From: Bacteroidales bacterium UBA3834 | GTDB lineage: Bacteria; Bacteroidota; Bacteroidia; Bacteroidales; P3 | DNA length: 64,000 nucleotides | Assembly (NCBI GenBank): GCA_002392965.1 | Contig: DGIA01000022.1 | Span: 1 to 64,000 of the forward strand | Direction: 5' to 3' | In this document: positions 15,108 to 23,954 of the stretch, piece by piece | Numbering within the stretch: the first letter of the stretch is position 1 | Layout: each line of letters opens with the position of its first letter | Notes under the pieces: model-generated | Seen by the model: only the letters and a program-made list of their open reading frames with translations | What the model was told of the DNA's origin: nothing | The model's database searches: none | Position numbers and translations under genes: made by a program

Positions 15108-16979
15108 GTGGAAAACACAAACAAATACTTCTCACGCTTACGTGAACTAATCGCCCTTGAACTGGCAGAAGAACAGCAAGCCTACCGTCGGGCACTGGAA
15201 GAAAAAGGGGGCGCACTGACCGGCACAATACACGACCCCTCCTGCCGCTATCCTGTCCGCTTGGGGAACACAGCCTATAACCCACTGGGGCAAATCACTT
15301 TGGAGGTTCTATTCGACGTAGAGGAAGACGAAGTAGAGCTGGACTTTGAACCCGGGAAACCTGTCACCTTGTTTTATCCGACCGACAACGGAGTCAAAGA
15401 GTTGCCTTACCAATGCTACGTGGAGCTGGTAGGCAACGGCACGCTGATCGTCAGTCTTCCCAACAAAACTGCTGCCCAAAGCATCCGAAACACCGCCGAC
15501 CACCACCTATTGGGTATCCAATTAGGCATTGACAACACCAGCTACCGTGTGATGCAAGAGGCTCTGAACGAAGCAGAACACAAAGAAGACGAACGTTTCG
15601 TTAAACTGAGAGAGGTATTGCTCGGGCAACGCAAGCCTTCCTTCCGTCAATTGCCGCAACTTTCATACCCTTGGCTCAACCGAAGCCAACAGGATGCCAT
15701 CCAGAAAGTGGTCGAGGCTCAGGAGGTAAGCATCATCCATGGACCTCCCGGCACCGGCAAGACCACCACCCTGGTGGAGGCCATCATCGAGACCTTACAG
15801 CGCGAAACCCAGGTACTGGTGTGTGCACCGAGCAATGCCGCCGTCGATTGGATTAGCGAACAACTGATGCGACGCGGAATCCATGTACTACGCATAGGAA
15901 ACCCCTTGAGGATGAGCGACGAGATGCTTGATTGCAGTTACGAACGACGTTATTCGGCACACCCCGATTACCATGAATTATGGAACATCCGAAAGTCGTT
16001 GCATGACGGCGCCAAAGGAGAGCAGGCACACCGGCTGCACAAGCGTGAGACAGAACTGGAAATCAAGATAAACGCCGACCTTTTCGAGCAAGCCCGGGTC
16101 GTAAGCAGCACCCTCATCGGCAGCGCTTATCGGATAATGGAACGGCGCCGATTCAGTACCCTTTTCATCGACGAGGCCGCCCAAGCGCTGGAACCAGCCT
16201 GCTGGGCAGCCATCCTGAAAGCCGACCGCGTCATCATGGGAGGCGATCACCAACAGTTGCCACCGACCGTGAAAAGCCTTGCCGCTGCCAAAGGAGGATT
16301 ATCCGACACACTAATGCAAAAAGTCGTTGCCCTTTGGCCTCAGGCCGTCACCCTTTTGACAATGCAGTACCGCATGAACGAAGAGATTATGGCGTTCTCT
16401 TCCCAATGGTTCTACAACGGGCAATTACGGGCCGCCGAGGAGGCAGCCCATCGCATGGTTTCCCCCATCGACACCCCTTTGATGTGGCTCGACACCTCCC
16501 AACTCCACTACGAAGAAAAGGAAAACCTACACAAAAGCCTCAGTAACAGCGAGGAGGCCCGATTGGTAATACACACACTAAAGGATTACATCGAGATGAT
16601 TTCCCCGCAAAAAGTAGAGAATGAACGCATAGACTTCGGCATCATCACTCCTTACCGCGGCCAGGCACGCCTCATCCGACGACTGCTGAAGATGCAGCAC
16701 TACTTTCGCAAACTCAAACGTCGAATCACAGTCGGCACCGTAGATGGTTTTCAAGGGCAGGAACGCGACGTTATCGTCATCAGTTTGGTACGTGACAATG
16801 CCGACGGCAATATCGGCTTTTTGCGGGACTTGCGTCGTATGAACGTCGCCATTACACGCGCACGCATGAAACTCATCATCATAGGCAATGCCGAAACCCT
16901 GAGCCGCCACCGGTTCTACCGCGGACTGGCAGAACACATACGTCGGCATGGCGAGTTTATCGAGGTGCAATCTCAATAA
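15108..16979 (+). CDS. Superfamily 1 DNA/RNA helicase (Upf1/IGHMBP2-like)
   Basis: The 623-residue protein starts with GTG at 15108; no ATG upstream fits. An N-terminal beta-barrel-like region (about 1-170) precedes the helicase core: motif I HGPPGTGKTTTLVEAI (from about 209), motif II FIDEAAQALEPA (about 352), motif III GGDHQQLPPTV, motif IV/V area TMQYRMNEEIM (about 418), GTVDGFQGQERDV (about 541) and motif VI NVAITRARMKLI (about 578). The order and spacing match Upf1/IGHMBP2-type ATP-dependent unwinding enzymes. The cellular target is unknown. Confidence 0.92.
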   Translation: MENTNKYFSRLRELIALELAEEQQAYRRALEEKGGALTGTIHDPSCRYPVRLGNTAYNPLGQITLEVLFDVEEDEVELDFEPGKPVTLFYPTDNGVKELPYQCYVELVGNGTLIVSLPNKTAAQSIRNTADHHLLGIQLGIDNTSYRVMQEALNEAEHKEDERFVKLREVLLGQRKPSFRQLPQLSYPWLNRSQQDAIQKVVEAQEVSIIHGPPGTGKTTTLVEAIIETLQRETQVLVCAPSNAAVDWISEQLMRRGIHVLRIGNPLRMSDEMLDCSYERRYSAHPDYHELWNIRKSLHDGAKGEQAHRLHKRETELEIKINADLFEQARVVSSTLIGSAYRIMERRRFSTLFIDEAAQALEPACWAAILKADRVIMGGDHQQLPPTVKSLAAAKGGLSDTLMQKVVALWPQAVTLLTMQYRMNEEIMAFSSQWFYNGQLRAAEEAAHRMVSPIDTPLMWLDTSQLHYEEKENLHKSLSNSEEARLVIHTLKDYIEMISPQKVENERIDFGIITPYRGQARLIRRLLKMQHYFRKLKRRITVGTVDGFQGQERDVIVISLVRDNADGNIGFLRDLRRMNVAITRARMKLIIIGNAETLSRHRFYRGLAEHIRRHGEFIEVQSQ

Positions 16980-16991
16980 GAGCAGAAAAAA

Positions 16992-17024
16992 CTTGTTTTT
17001 TTTAAAAAAAAAAACGTATACTTG
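16992..17024 (+). promoter_or_regulatory. Possible promoter of the lipoprotein gene
   Basis: TATACTTG at 17017-17024 deviates from TAnnTTTG by one base, and CTTG at 16992-16995 lies 21 bp upstream. The following leader to 17209 is about 185 bp and shows no other structure. Confidence 0.35.
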
Positions 17025-17209
17025 CAATAGTAACCACAAAGAAGAGCACACACCCAAACAACCATAATACACTGACTATCACATAAGCGCAAAAAGAGAA
17101 ACACCTGTTTTACAGAAGAAAATTTCGTTTTTTATCACTTCTCTAATCCACACCGTCGCTGTAACGGAGAAACATGCAGATTTCATTACTCACCAAATAT
17201 TCATACACC

Positions 17210-17788
17210 ATGCAAAGAAACATCAAACAATTGGCAGTCTTATTTGTAGCTGCGGTCGCCATGCTCACCGCCGCCTGCTCCAAGGAGGAGAACAAGGACA
17301 ATCAGACCAATAACAACGGAAGAAGCGAAGAAAGTTTCGAGATGACAAGTCTCGACCTCACTTACAGTATCACCGTTGACAGCAGAGCCATCACAGCCAT
17401 GACAGAGGGCTACACCCCCACCCTCCAGTACTATGATGCCAACGACCAGAGTGTCACCGTCACGCCATTCCCTTTCAACGCCTCCAACCTCACCTGGACA
17501 ATCAACATCAAGCAGACATCATTTCCTTCGCACTTTGGCTTCAAACTCTCCCTTACCCCGAAAGAAGGCATTGCTGAAGACGTGAAATACGACTGCGACA
17601 TCACTCCGACAATCACCGCCATTGCGACCGGCAAAGACGGGAAGAGAATCAACATATCGCCTTCCATACAGCAGTTCCGATGGAGCGGCATCAAACCCAG
17701 CAACGGCAGGGTGATGAAGATTGAAAGGCTATACAAAATACAGAAAAGCGGTGACTATGAACAAGTCACCTTCGACTACCCCAATTAA
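17210..17788 (+). CDS. Lipoprotein of unknown function
   Basis: Start set at 17210 (192 residues): MQRNIKQLAVLFVAAVAMLTAAC is a lipoprotein signal peptide with lipobox LTAAC; the ATG at 17174 would add 12 residues before it. The mature protein begins with a Lys/Asn/Gln-rich linker, followed by a beta-rich domain (FEMTSLDLTYSITVDS, LTWTINIKQTS) that may be immunoglobulin-like. No family recognised. Probably surface or periplasm facing. Confidence 0.7.
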   Translation: MQRNIKQLAVLFVAAVAMLTAACSKEENKDNQTNNNGRSEESFEMTSLDLTYSITVDSRAITAMTEGYTPTLQYYDANDQSVTVTPFPFNASNLTWTINIKQTSFPSHFGFKLSLTPKEGIAEDVKYDCDITPTITAIATGKDGKRINISPSIQQFRWSGIKPSNGRVMKIERLYKIQKSGDYEQVTFDYPN

Positions 17789-17849
17789 TCCACTCTAAAT
17801 AAAAGGCACAACCACCCTTAACAGACAATAAACAACGCTTTATAACATT

Positions 17850-17880
17850 GAGGGCCGCCATTCGGCGGCCCTCTTTCTTT
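17850..17880. terminator. Terminator between convergent genes
   Basis: GAGGGCCGCC (17850-17859) pairs with GGCGGCCCTC (17864-17873) around ATTC, followed by TTTCTTTT. It separates the lipoprotein gene from the convergent hydrogenase-like gene; the T-rich side favours the plus strand. Confidence 0.85.
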
Positions 17881-19250
17881 TACACTTCTATCTCTCCACT
17901 GATGCGGTCGTCACCCCACACGGAATACATATTGGAGCGTCCCTCGTGGAGGGTCATCTTGCCCTTGGCCTCGAGGTGCAGGCGATAGAAGACACACTGG
18001 TGCAGGTCGGCCTGTCCGCACACCACGTCGGTGGCAAAGGCTTCACACGTGGGTGCACCGCACACACCGCAGTCGATCTGAGGCAGGTGCACCTTCATCT
18101 TCTCTATGCGCTCCATCTTCTCCAGAGCCTTCGATATATCATCGTCAAGCACCATCATCGAACGGGGCTGTACCTCATCGACCATCGAATGCTCGATCAG
18201 ATAATCCTGATACTTCTCCATTTCACGGTCGCGGGCCATCTCACCGTTGCGCTCACGTTCGGCAGCCTTGCGGGCCCGGGCATACATACGCTCGCCGCAG
18301 AGGAAGCGGTTGTCGCACGAAAGCAGGGCTCCGGCACAACTCTGATCGCAAGCCCTGAGCTCCAGAAACTCCACGCCTTCCACCTCGTCGTTCTCCAACT
18401 TGTCGAGGAAGTCCATCACATTTTCGATACCGTCGATGGAATAACTGCGCTTGGCCGAACAGATGCGACGCTCCCCGTTGGTCAAGGTGCTGAGGATGGC
18501 GTCGGCACTCAATCGCTGGCGGGTCAATGGCTTGTACTGGTGATTCTTCCCCATGTCTTTGATGTGCTTATAGACACGGTTGTAGAGCAGGTTCATGTTG
18601 ATGACACCGTCAATGATCGACTTCTCCTCCCCGACAGGGGCCTTCACGGCCGACACCTTGGCGGCACAGGGCGTGACATAGAACAGGCCTATCTCCTCTC
18701 GCGGCACGCCACGGCTCTGCAGTTCTTCGAGGGCATACATGGCACTCAGGTCAAGCGGCGCCTTGATGGGTACAATATTCTCCACCAGCGACGGATACTT
18801 GATCTGTATCAACCGCACTATGGCAGGGCAGAACGAGGAGATGAGAGGCCTCACATCGGGGTGCTCGCGAGCGTATTTTTCTTTAGATTCCTTATAAATC
18901 ATCGCAGCGCTTTCCACCTCCATCACATGGGCGAAACCCAGCTCGTAGAGCGAGGCATAGACCTTCGACACGCTGATGTCGTCCGGGAACTGGCCCATGA
19001 ACACCGCCGGCAGCAGCGCCACCGAATGGGGGTACTGGCGGAATGCCTCGAAATCGTCGTCCTTGATACTGATAGCCTGCGCCGGACAGACTTCATAGCA
19101 CTTGCCGCAGTCGATGCAGCGGTGTTCCTGTATCGAAGCCTTGCCCCCATGGATGCGGATGGCCTCCGTGGGGCATATCTTCATGCAGCGCGAGCATCCG
19201 ATGCAGCGCGACTCCTCGATCTGTAGGGCGTGGTAAAACATATTACACAA
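17880..19250 (-). CDS. [FeFe]-hydrogenase-like iron-sulfur protein (sensory type?)
   Basis: 456 residues: two 4Fe-4S ferredoxin motifs (C16/19/22/26 and C45/48/51/55), an [FeFe]-hydrogenase large-subunit domain (about 75-330) and a C-terminal CGVCGAPTC...C iron-sulfur domain (C394, C397, C402, C419). The four H-cluster ligand cysteines appear kept: C141 (SSFCP), C195 (TPCAAK), C301 and C305 (RACDQSC). The proton-relay Cys that precedes the first ligand in catalytic enzymes (TSCCP) is Phe here, and the ACPGGC motif is altered. This fits sensory-type family members rather than a bulk hydrogen producer. It is last in a three-gene operon. Confidence 0.85.
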   Translation of the reverse strand: MCNMFYHALQIEESRCIGCSRCMKICPTEAIRIHGGKASIQEHRCIDCGKCYEVCPAQAISIKDDDFEAFRQYPHSVALLPAVFMGQFPDDISVSKVYASLYELGFAHVMEVESAAMIYKESKEKYAREHPDVRPLISSFCPAIVRLIQIKYPSLVENIVPIKAPLDLSAMYALEELQSRGVPREEIGLFYVTPCAAKVSAVKAPVGEEKSIIDGVINMNLLYNRVYKHIKDMGKNHQYKPLTRQRLSADAILSTLTNGERRICSAKRSYSIDGIENVMDFLDKLENDEVEGVEFLELRACDQSCAGALLSCDNRFLCGERMYARARKAAERERNGEMARDREMEKYQDYLIEHSMVDEVQPRSMMVLDDDISKALEKMERIEKMKVHLPQIDCGVCGAPTCEAFATDVVCGQADLHQCVFYRLHLEAKGKMTLHEGRSNMYSVWGDDRISGEIEV

Positions 19251-19656
19251 AGTTTACTTCCATCTCGACGGTGGTTCCTATACCCACCTCACTGGTAACG
19301 TTCAACTTATCGACATTCTTCTGCATATTGGGCAGTCCCATGCCGGCGCCGAAGCCCATATCACGCACTTCGGGGCGGGCTGTCGAATAGCCTTCCTGCA
19401 TGGCCAAGGCGATATCGGGTATGCCGGGTCCCTTGTCGGCCACCACCATGCGGATCTTGTCAGCGTCGATATCCACCAACACTTTGCCGCCGTAGGCATG
19501 GGCGATGGCGTTCACTTCGGCCTCGTAGAGTGCCACCACCACACGCTTAATGACTTGAGGGTTCACATTCAACTGCTTCAACGTCTTCTTCACCGAACTG
19601 GAAGCCTTGCCGGCATTCACGAAATCACCTTCAATTACTGTATATTCCTGATGCAT
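19243..19656 (-). CDS. HATPase (anti-sigma factor/serine kinase-like)
   Basis: Start set at 19656 (137 residues, MHQEYTV); the longer frame upstream overlaps the DRTGG gene. It is a lone GHKL ATP-binding domain with N-box ALYEAEVNAIAHAY, G1 box VADKGPGIPD and G2 box GFGAGMGLPNM, as in RsbW/SpoIIAB-type proteins. The stop overlaps the hydrogenase-like gene start by 8 bp. HATPase genes next to DRTGG and [FeFe]-hydrogenase genes are known in other anaerobes. A signalling role in this set is inference. Confidence 0.85.
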   Translation of the reverse strand: MHQEYTVIEGDFVNAGKASSSVKKTLKQLNVNPQVIKRVVVALYEAEVNAIAHAYGGKVLVDIDADKIRMVVADKGPGIPDIALAMQEGYSTARPEVRDMGFGAGMGLPNMQKNVDKLNVTSEVGIGTTVEMEVNFV

Positions 19657-19661
19657 AACGT

Positions 19662-20003
19662 TCAATATAAAGGTTTCATACCTGCGCCGTAGAGGATGCC
19701 GCAGGTCTTGAACATCGAGTACTGGGTGCAGATGAGCACCATACCGTTCTCGTCGGCCAGTTCTACCATATCCTCCGTAGGACGCTTGCCGCGCACAAAG
19801 ATGACCACCTCGAGGTTGGCCATGTCGCATGTGCGGATAGTCTGCACATTGCACAGGCCCGTCACCAGCACCGGCGTGTCCTTCAGCGTAAGCACATCGC
19901 TCATCAGGTCGGAGGCAAAACAGTACTCCTCCTCACGGTCCAACTGGTCGGCCCCAAGGCCCACCGTGGCGTCCAGTTTATCCACAATTTCCTGTAACTT
20001 CAT
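19662..20003 (-). CDS. DRTGG domain protein
   Basis: Start set at 20003 (113 residues, MKLQEIVDKL); the longer frame reaches into the promoter. It is a stand-alone DRTGG domain, seen from MKLQEIVDKLDATV and the core SDLMSDVLTL, VLVTGLCNVQTIRTCDMAN, FVRGKRPTEDMVELA. In HprK-like and phosphotransacetylase proteins DRTGG is a regulatory module. It is the first gene of the operon, with 5 bp to the HATPase gene, next to a Bacteroidota-type promoter. Confidence 0.85.
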   Translation of the reverse strand: MKLQEIVDKLDATVGLGADQLDREEEYCFASDLMSDVLTLKDTPVLVTGLCNVQTIRTCDMANLEVVIFVRGKRPTEDMVELADENGMVLICTQYSMFKTCGILYGAGMKPLY

Positions 20004-20042
20004 AATTCTTATAGTGTTATTGATAGTTGTATTTTGAAAGTG

Positions 20043-20073
20043 CAAAGATACAAAATAATTTGGATATGGCAAA
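20043..20073 (-). promoter_or_regulatory. Promoter of the DRTGG/HATPase/hydrogenase-like operon
   Basis: On the minus strand TTTG (20073-20070) and TATCTTTG (20050-20043) are 19 bp apart, 39 bp before the first start codon. Confidence 0.85.
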
Positions 20074-20116
20074 AACTTTTTTATCATTTGCCAATGACAA
20101 AGCAGCCCCTTCGCCA

Positions 20117-20208
20117 CACCTCCGTCTCACCTCCGTCTCACCTCCGTTGGAAGACGGAGGTGAGACGGAGGTGAGACGGAGGTAAGACGGAGTTGAGACG
20201 GAGTTGAT
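20117..20208. repeat. Palindromic array of 11-bp repeats
   Basis: Three units close to TCACCTCCGTC (20117-20149) are followed by GGAA or GA-rich loop bases and five units in the opposite orientation close to GACGGAGGTGA (20154-20208; the last two read GACGGAGTTGA). The two arms can fold into a ~31-bp stem (20119-20149 with 20154-20184). The unit length is exactly 11 bp throughout. It sits between the divergent DRTGG and LD-carboxypeptidase genes. Confidence 0.9.
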
Positions 20209-20257
20209 ACTGAACTTTTCGCCGACCAAGGGACAATAAAAGGCAAGGAGAAGCGTT

Positions 20258-21193
20258 ATGGAACTTAGAAACAAAGTTCGTCATTTCATGAACAACACCA
20301 TCATACCCCCACTGCGTGCGGGCGACCGGGTGGCGCTGGCGGCACCGGCACGGGCGGTGAGCCCCGAGGAGATGGCTCCTGCCATCGCGGAGCTGAAGTC
20401 ATGGGGCCTGCAAGTGGTTGTACCCGAAGGGCTCTACGAACGCGACGGCCAGCTGGCCGGCAGCGACAGCCATCGAGCCTCACTGATGCAGAACCTGTTG
20501 GACGACCCCGACATCAAGGCCATCCTCTGCTGCCGCGGCGGCTACGGCACGGTGCGCATCATCGACCGGTTGGATTTCTCCCGCTTTGCACAAAAGCCCA
20601 AATGGATGGTGGGCTACAGCGACATCACCGTACTGCACAGCCACATACAACGCACTCTGGGCCTGCCTACACTGCACGCCACCATGCCCATCAATTTCGG
20701 GCCGAAGCCCACAGCCGCCACCGAGAGTCTGCACAAGGCGCTCTTCGGAGAAAAGACTGACTACATCTGGGATGCGGACGGCGAAGCATGGACGGCGGAA
20801 GGAATAGTGACCGGAGGGAACCTAAGCATGCTATACAGCCTCCTGGGTTCCCGTTCACAAATAGACACACGCGGGAAGATACTGCTGATAGAAGACCTCG
20901 ACGAATACCTCTACCACATCGACCGCATGATGCAGGCACTGGGGCGTGCCAGCATGCTCGACGGATTGGCGGCCCTGCTGGTCGGCGGGATGACCGACAT
21001 GCACGACAACACGGTGCCATTCGGCCGCACGGCGGAGCAAATCGTGCGCGAAGCCATGGCGGGCCGGGGCTGCCCAGTGGTTTTCGGAGCCCCGTTCGGA
21101 CATCTGGGCGACAACAACTTAGCCATCCCCATGGGAATAAAAATGCGCCTGGAATCCAACGATTCAAAAAAATGTCGTATATTTGCACCTTGA
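20258..21193 (+). CDS. LD-carboxypeptidase (peptidase family S66)
   Basis: The 311-residue enzyme trims the terminal D-Ala from tetrapeptides during murein recycling. PPLRAGDRVALAAPARA opens the fold, and AILCCRGGYGTVRIID with MVGYSDITVLH covers the nucleophile region. The family's Ser-Glu-His triad lies in the GYSD, EDLDEYLYHIDR and FGAPFGHLGDNN segments. An AAGGAG at 20245-20250 precedes this ATG by 7 bp; the ATG at 20288 (MNNTIIPPL) is the alternative start. First gene of an envelope operon. Confidence 0.9.
   Translation: MELRNKVRHFMNNTIIPPLRAGDRVALAAPARAVSPEEMAPAIAELKSWGLQVVVPEGLYERDGQLAGSDSHRASLMQNLLDDPDIKAILCCRGGYGTVRIIDRLDFSRFAQKPKWMVGYSDITVLHSHIQRTLGLPTLHATMPINFGPKPTAATESLHKALFGEKTDYIWDADGEAWTAEGIVTGGNLSMLYSLLGSRSQIDTRGKILLIEDLDEYLYHIDRMMQALGRASMLDGLAALLVGGMTDMHDNTVPFGRTAEQIVREAMAGRGCPVVFGAPFGHLGDNNLAIPMGIKMRLESNDSKKCRIFAP
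21178..21185 (+). promoter_or_regulatory. Possible internal -7 box before the deacetylase gene
   Basis: TATATTTG at 21178-21185 fits TAnnTTTG, 8 bp before the next start codon; no TTTG occurs at the right upstream distance. It lies inside the end of the LD-carboxypeptidase gene and may be chance. Confidence 0.25.
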
Positions 21194-22522
21194 ATGCTAC
21201 TCATACACGTACCCAAACTGACCAACCGCCTAGGCTATACACTCAACGTGCTCCTCAAGCACGTGCTGCGTGCCGAGTTCGGCATTACCACCGACGACGC
21301 TCAATTCCAAGCCTATGAGGGGACCAAATTGTGCTACGGACCGCACCAGATAGCTGACGGCCCGTACATCAAGAGCTGCAACCTGCTCTTTGAGACGTCA
21401 ATAGAAGAACAGGAGCCACGCCCGTTCCAACGCAACGGGCAATGGATGATGTTCCCCGTCTATGGACACGACACCGACCTGCCCTTCGACCCGCTGGCGG
21501 CCACATTCTACATGGTAAGCCGCTACGAGGAATACCTGCCTCATCGCGAGGACGAGCATGGACGTTTCGCATCACAGGAATGCCTCGCCGTACAGAGCGG
21601 TTTCGCCGACGAGCCCGTGGTGGACCAATGGGCACTGATGCTGCAGCAGATCATCGAAAAACACTATCCCGACCATACATGGCCCGCACGCCACTACCGT
21701 TTTGTACAAACGGTAGATATCGATGCCGCATGGTGCTATCTGCACAAAGGCATTTTCCGTACCATGGTAGGCACCCTGCGAGACATCTTCGTACGTCACG
21801 ACCTGCCCGAGGTGGGGCGCCGCATACGCGTACTCCTCGGCCGCGAAAAAGACCCCTACGACACCTTCGACTACATTCTGGAGCAATACAAGAAGCGGCC
21901 TGGCAGCAAGCTGATATTCTTCACTTTGGTATCAGACTACGACCAATACGACAAGCCCGCCAACCATCAAAATCCTCATACCCGCGACCTGCTTCAGCAT
22001 CTCGACGACTACGCCAGCATGGGCATCCATCCGGGATATGACGCATTGGAAGATCCGAAGGTGGTGGACAACGACACTCGCCGACTGGAAAACATCCTGC
22101 ACCGCACCATATCCAAATCGCGCTACCATTTCCTGCGTTTGCAGATGCCGAAAAGCTACAACACACTCATCCGTGCAGGGTTGAAGGACGATTATACCAT
22201 GGGCTATGCCGACATCACAGGATTCCGTGCCGGCATCAGTTCACCATATCCATTCTACGATCTCGAACGCGACCACGAAACCGAGCTCATCCTGCATCCA
22301 TTCTGCGTCATGGACACCACGCTGCAGCGATATTTGAAGCTCAGCCCGGAAGAAGGTTTGGAACGATACAGGACACTGATTGAGAAGACAAAGACGGTAG
22401 GCGGAACTTTCTGTTTCATTATTCACAACCAGAACCTGTGCGACCTTTATGGATGGGAAGGATGGCGCGAAGTGTATGAACAAATGCTCGAGATGGCAAA
22501 ACCGACAGAACATCATGATTAA
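21194..22522 (+). CDS. Polysaccharide deacetylase family protein
   Basis: A 442-residue protein of the DUF7033/polysaccharide-deacetylase type common in Bacteroidota. FVQTVDIDAAWCYLHKG (from about 170) holds the acid-rich first NodB motif (T-V-D-I-D), and MGIHPGYDALEDPKVV (about 277-292) the H-x-x-x-D/S motif equivalent. The family removes acetyl groups from N-acetylated glycans; the polymer here is unknown. The start codon abuts the preceding stop (TGA at 21191-21193). The stop overlaps kdsC by 8 bp. Confidence 0.82.
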   Translation: MLLIHVPKLTNRLGYTLNVLLKHVLRAEFGITTDDAQFQAYEGTKLCYGPHQIADGPYIKSCNLLFETSIEEQEPRPFQRNGQWMMFPVYGHDTDLPFDPLAATFYMVSRYEEYLPHREDEHGRFASQECLAVQSGFADEPVVDQWALMLQQIIEKHYPDHTWPARHYRFVQTVDIDAAWCYLHKGIFRTMVGTLRDIFVRHDLPEVGRRIRVLLGREKDPYDTFDYILEQYKKRPGSKLIFFTLVSDYDQYDKPANHQNPHTRDLLQHLDDYASMGIHPGYDALEDPKVVDNDTRRLENILHRTISKSRYHFLRLQMPKSYNTLIRAGLKDDYTMGYADITGFRAGISSPYPFYDLERDHETELILHPFCVMDTTLQRYLKLSPEEGLERYRTLIEKTKTVGGTFCFIIHNQNLCDLYGWEGWREVYEQMLEMAKPTEHHD

Positions 22523-23036
22523 CTACAAAGAAAAACTACAACCGATACGCGCGTTTGTCTTCGACTTCGACGGCGTGATGACCAACGGGGACGTGTGGGT
22601 CTATGCCGACCGCGAAACGGTACGGTGTGGCAACATCAAGGACGGATTCGCCGTGCAATATGCCATAAAAAAAGGCTATATTGTAGCTGTAATCAGCGGC
22701 GCCACCTCAGCCAGCATCGACAACCGAATGGCCATGCTGGGAGTGGAACAATGCTACACCGGCTGTGGCGACAAGATCAAGACATACGAACGCTTCCTCG
22801 CCCAGAACGGACTGCGCGACGAGGAGGTGCTCTGCATGGGCGACGACCTACCGGATTACCCCATGCTGAAACGGGCCGGAGTATCTACCTGTCCCGCCGA
22901 TGCAGCGGTGGAAATCAAAGAGATGGTGGATTACATTTCGCTCTACGAGGGTGGCAAAGGGTGTGTGCGCGATGTCATAGAGCAAGTGCTTCGCCTGCGG
23001 GGCGATTGGTTCCACCCCGATGCTGTGATATGGTGA
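22515..23036 (+). CDS. kdsC: 3-deoxy-D-manno-octulosonate 8-phosphate phosphatase (KdsC-type)
   Basis: Start at 22515 (173 residues, MINYKEKLQPI). A minimal HAD phosphatase without cap: FDFDGVMTNGDVWV supplies nucleophile Asp17 and Asp19, AVISGA the second motif, and CMGDDLPDYPML the metal-binding acid pair. The KdsC subgroup is tetrameric and makes KDO for lipid A core. It overlaps the deacetylase gene by 8 bp and rlpA by 7 bp. Confidence 0.88.
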   Translation: MINYKEKLQPIRAFVFDFDGVMTNGDVWVYADRETVRCGNIKDGFAVQYAIKKGYIVAVISGATSASIDNRMAMLGVEQCYTGCGDKIKTYERFLAQNGLRDEEVLCMGDDLPDYPMLKRAGVSTCPADAAVEIKEMVDYISLYEGGKGCVRDVIEQVLRLRGDWFHPDAVIW

Positions 23037-23776
23037 ACCTGCGACATACCAGACTATTGTGGTTGCTGTGGATGCTGGCGGCATGGCCAACAGCGGCACA
23101 AAACTACTCATCGGCCGACACGGTGACGGAATATCCCAACCATGGCACCTTTTACCATGACAGGTTTGTGGGAAGGAAAACAGCCAGCGGAGAAGTGTTC
23201 GACCAGAACAAATTCACGGCTGCCCATTGGCGCATCAAATTGGGGACCTATATCCTCGTCACCAATAGAAACACCGGGAAACAGGTAATTGTACGAGTTA
23301 ACGACCGCTGTCCCAAAAGAGGAGTGATAGACCTCACCCGCCGTGCAGCCTCGGCTATCGGCATCCGCGGCTGCCAGCCTGTGACAGTACGTATCCTGCC
23401 TAGCGGCTATGAAAGCCGCTGGGCGGCACAGGAGAGCATGTTCGACTCGGTAGCTACCCGACCGACCAGAACAAGTCCGACACCAAGCACACAGCCAACA
23501 TCTTCCGACAAGATTCCCGTTTATACCCCACAAGCAAAAAACACTCCCGGCTACCAACTGAACCTGGGCATGGCAGGTTCACATAGCGAAGCCTACACCC
23601 TCATCAAGAAACTGCCGGAAGAATATCAAAGTAAAGTGTCCATAGAACAAGTCTCCGACGACGACAGCATCAACCTTTTCCTCAACATCAACCTAAGTCG
23701 GCAGCATGCCGAGAAATTGAGAGCAGCCCTCAACACCCTTTTCCCCAACACCAGGATTGAACCATACGGGGAGTGA
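23030..23776 (+). CDS. rlpA: RlpA-family septal lytic transglycosylase with SPOR domain
   Basis: Start at 23030 (248 residues): ATG inside the kdsC end gives the signal peptide MVNLRHTRLLWLLWMLAAWPTAAQ. Residues ~35-120 form the double-psi beta-barrel: GTFYHDRFVGRKTASGEVFDQNKFTAAH is broken here for length, with VRVNDRCP holding the catalytic-type Asp. A Thr/Pro/Ser-rich linker leads to a SPOR peptidoglycan-binding domain (about 170-248). RlpA cuts denuded glycan strands at division sites. It ends the operon. Confidence 0.9.
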   Translation: MVNLRHTRLLWLLWMLAAWPTAAQNYSSADTVTEYPNHGTFYHDRFVGRKTASGEVFDQNKFTAAHWRIKLGTYILVTNRNTGKQVIVRVNDRCPKRGVIDLTRRAASAIGIRGCQPVTVRILPSGYESRWAAQESMFDSVATRPTRTSPTPSTQPTSSDKIPVYTPQAKNTPGYQLNLGMAGSHSEAYTLIKKLPEEYQSKVSIEQVSDDDSINLFLNINLSRQHAEKLRAALNTLFPNTRIEPYGE

Positions 23777-23824
23777 AAAAAGAAAAAAAATTAAACTTTT
23801 TTAGGCCAATTAAATAATTATTAT

Positions 23825-23832
23825 TATCTTTG
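23825..23832 (+). promoter_or_regulatory. -7 box of the T9SS core operon
   Basis: TATCTTTG at 23825-23832, 123 bp before the porP/sprF start. The upstream T-tract (TTTTTTAGG near 23797-23805) lacks a clean TTTG at the usual spacing. Confidence 0.6.
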
Positions 23833-23954
23833 CACAATCAAATTTGCAGGCATGAAAGCACTTCGAATTTGACAAAATAGACATATAAAAGAATAAAAAA
23901 CAGTCCATTGTGGCGATATTATATAAACAAAAAGGACAACATGTGAGACAAAAA

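Noticed and set aside
17946..19226. 426-residue open frame antisense to the hydrogenase-like gene
   Set aside because: Shadow frame: the cysteine motifs on the opposite strand show which frame is real.
20117..20208. CRISPR array
   Set aside because: Units are 11 bp, adjoin without spacers and occur in both orientations; no cas genes nearby.
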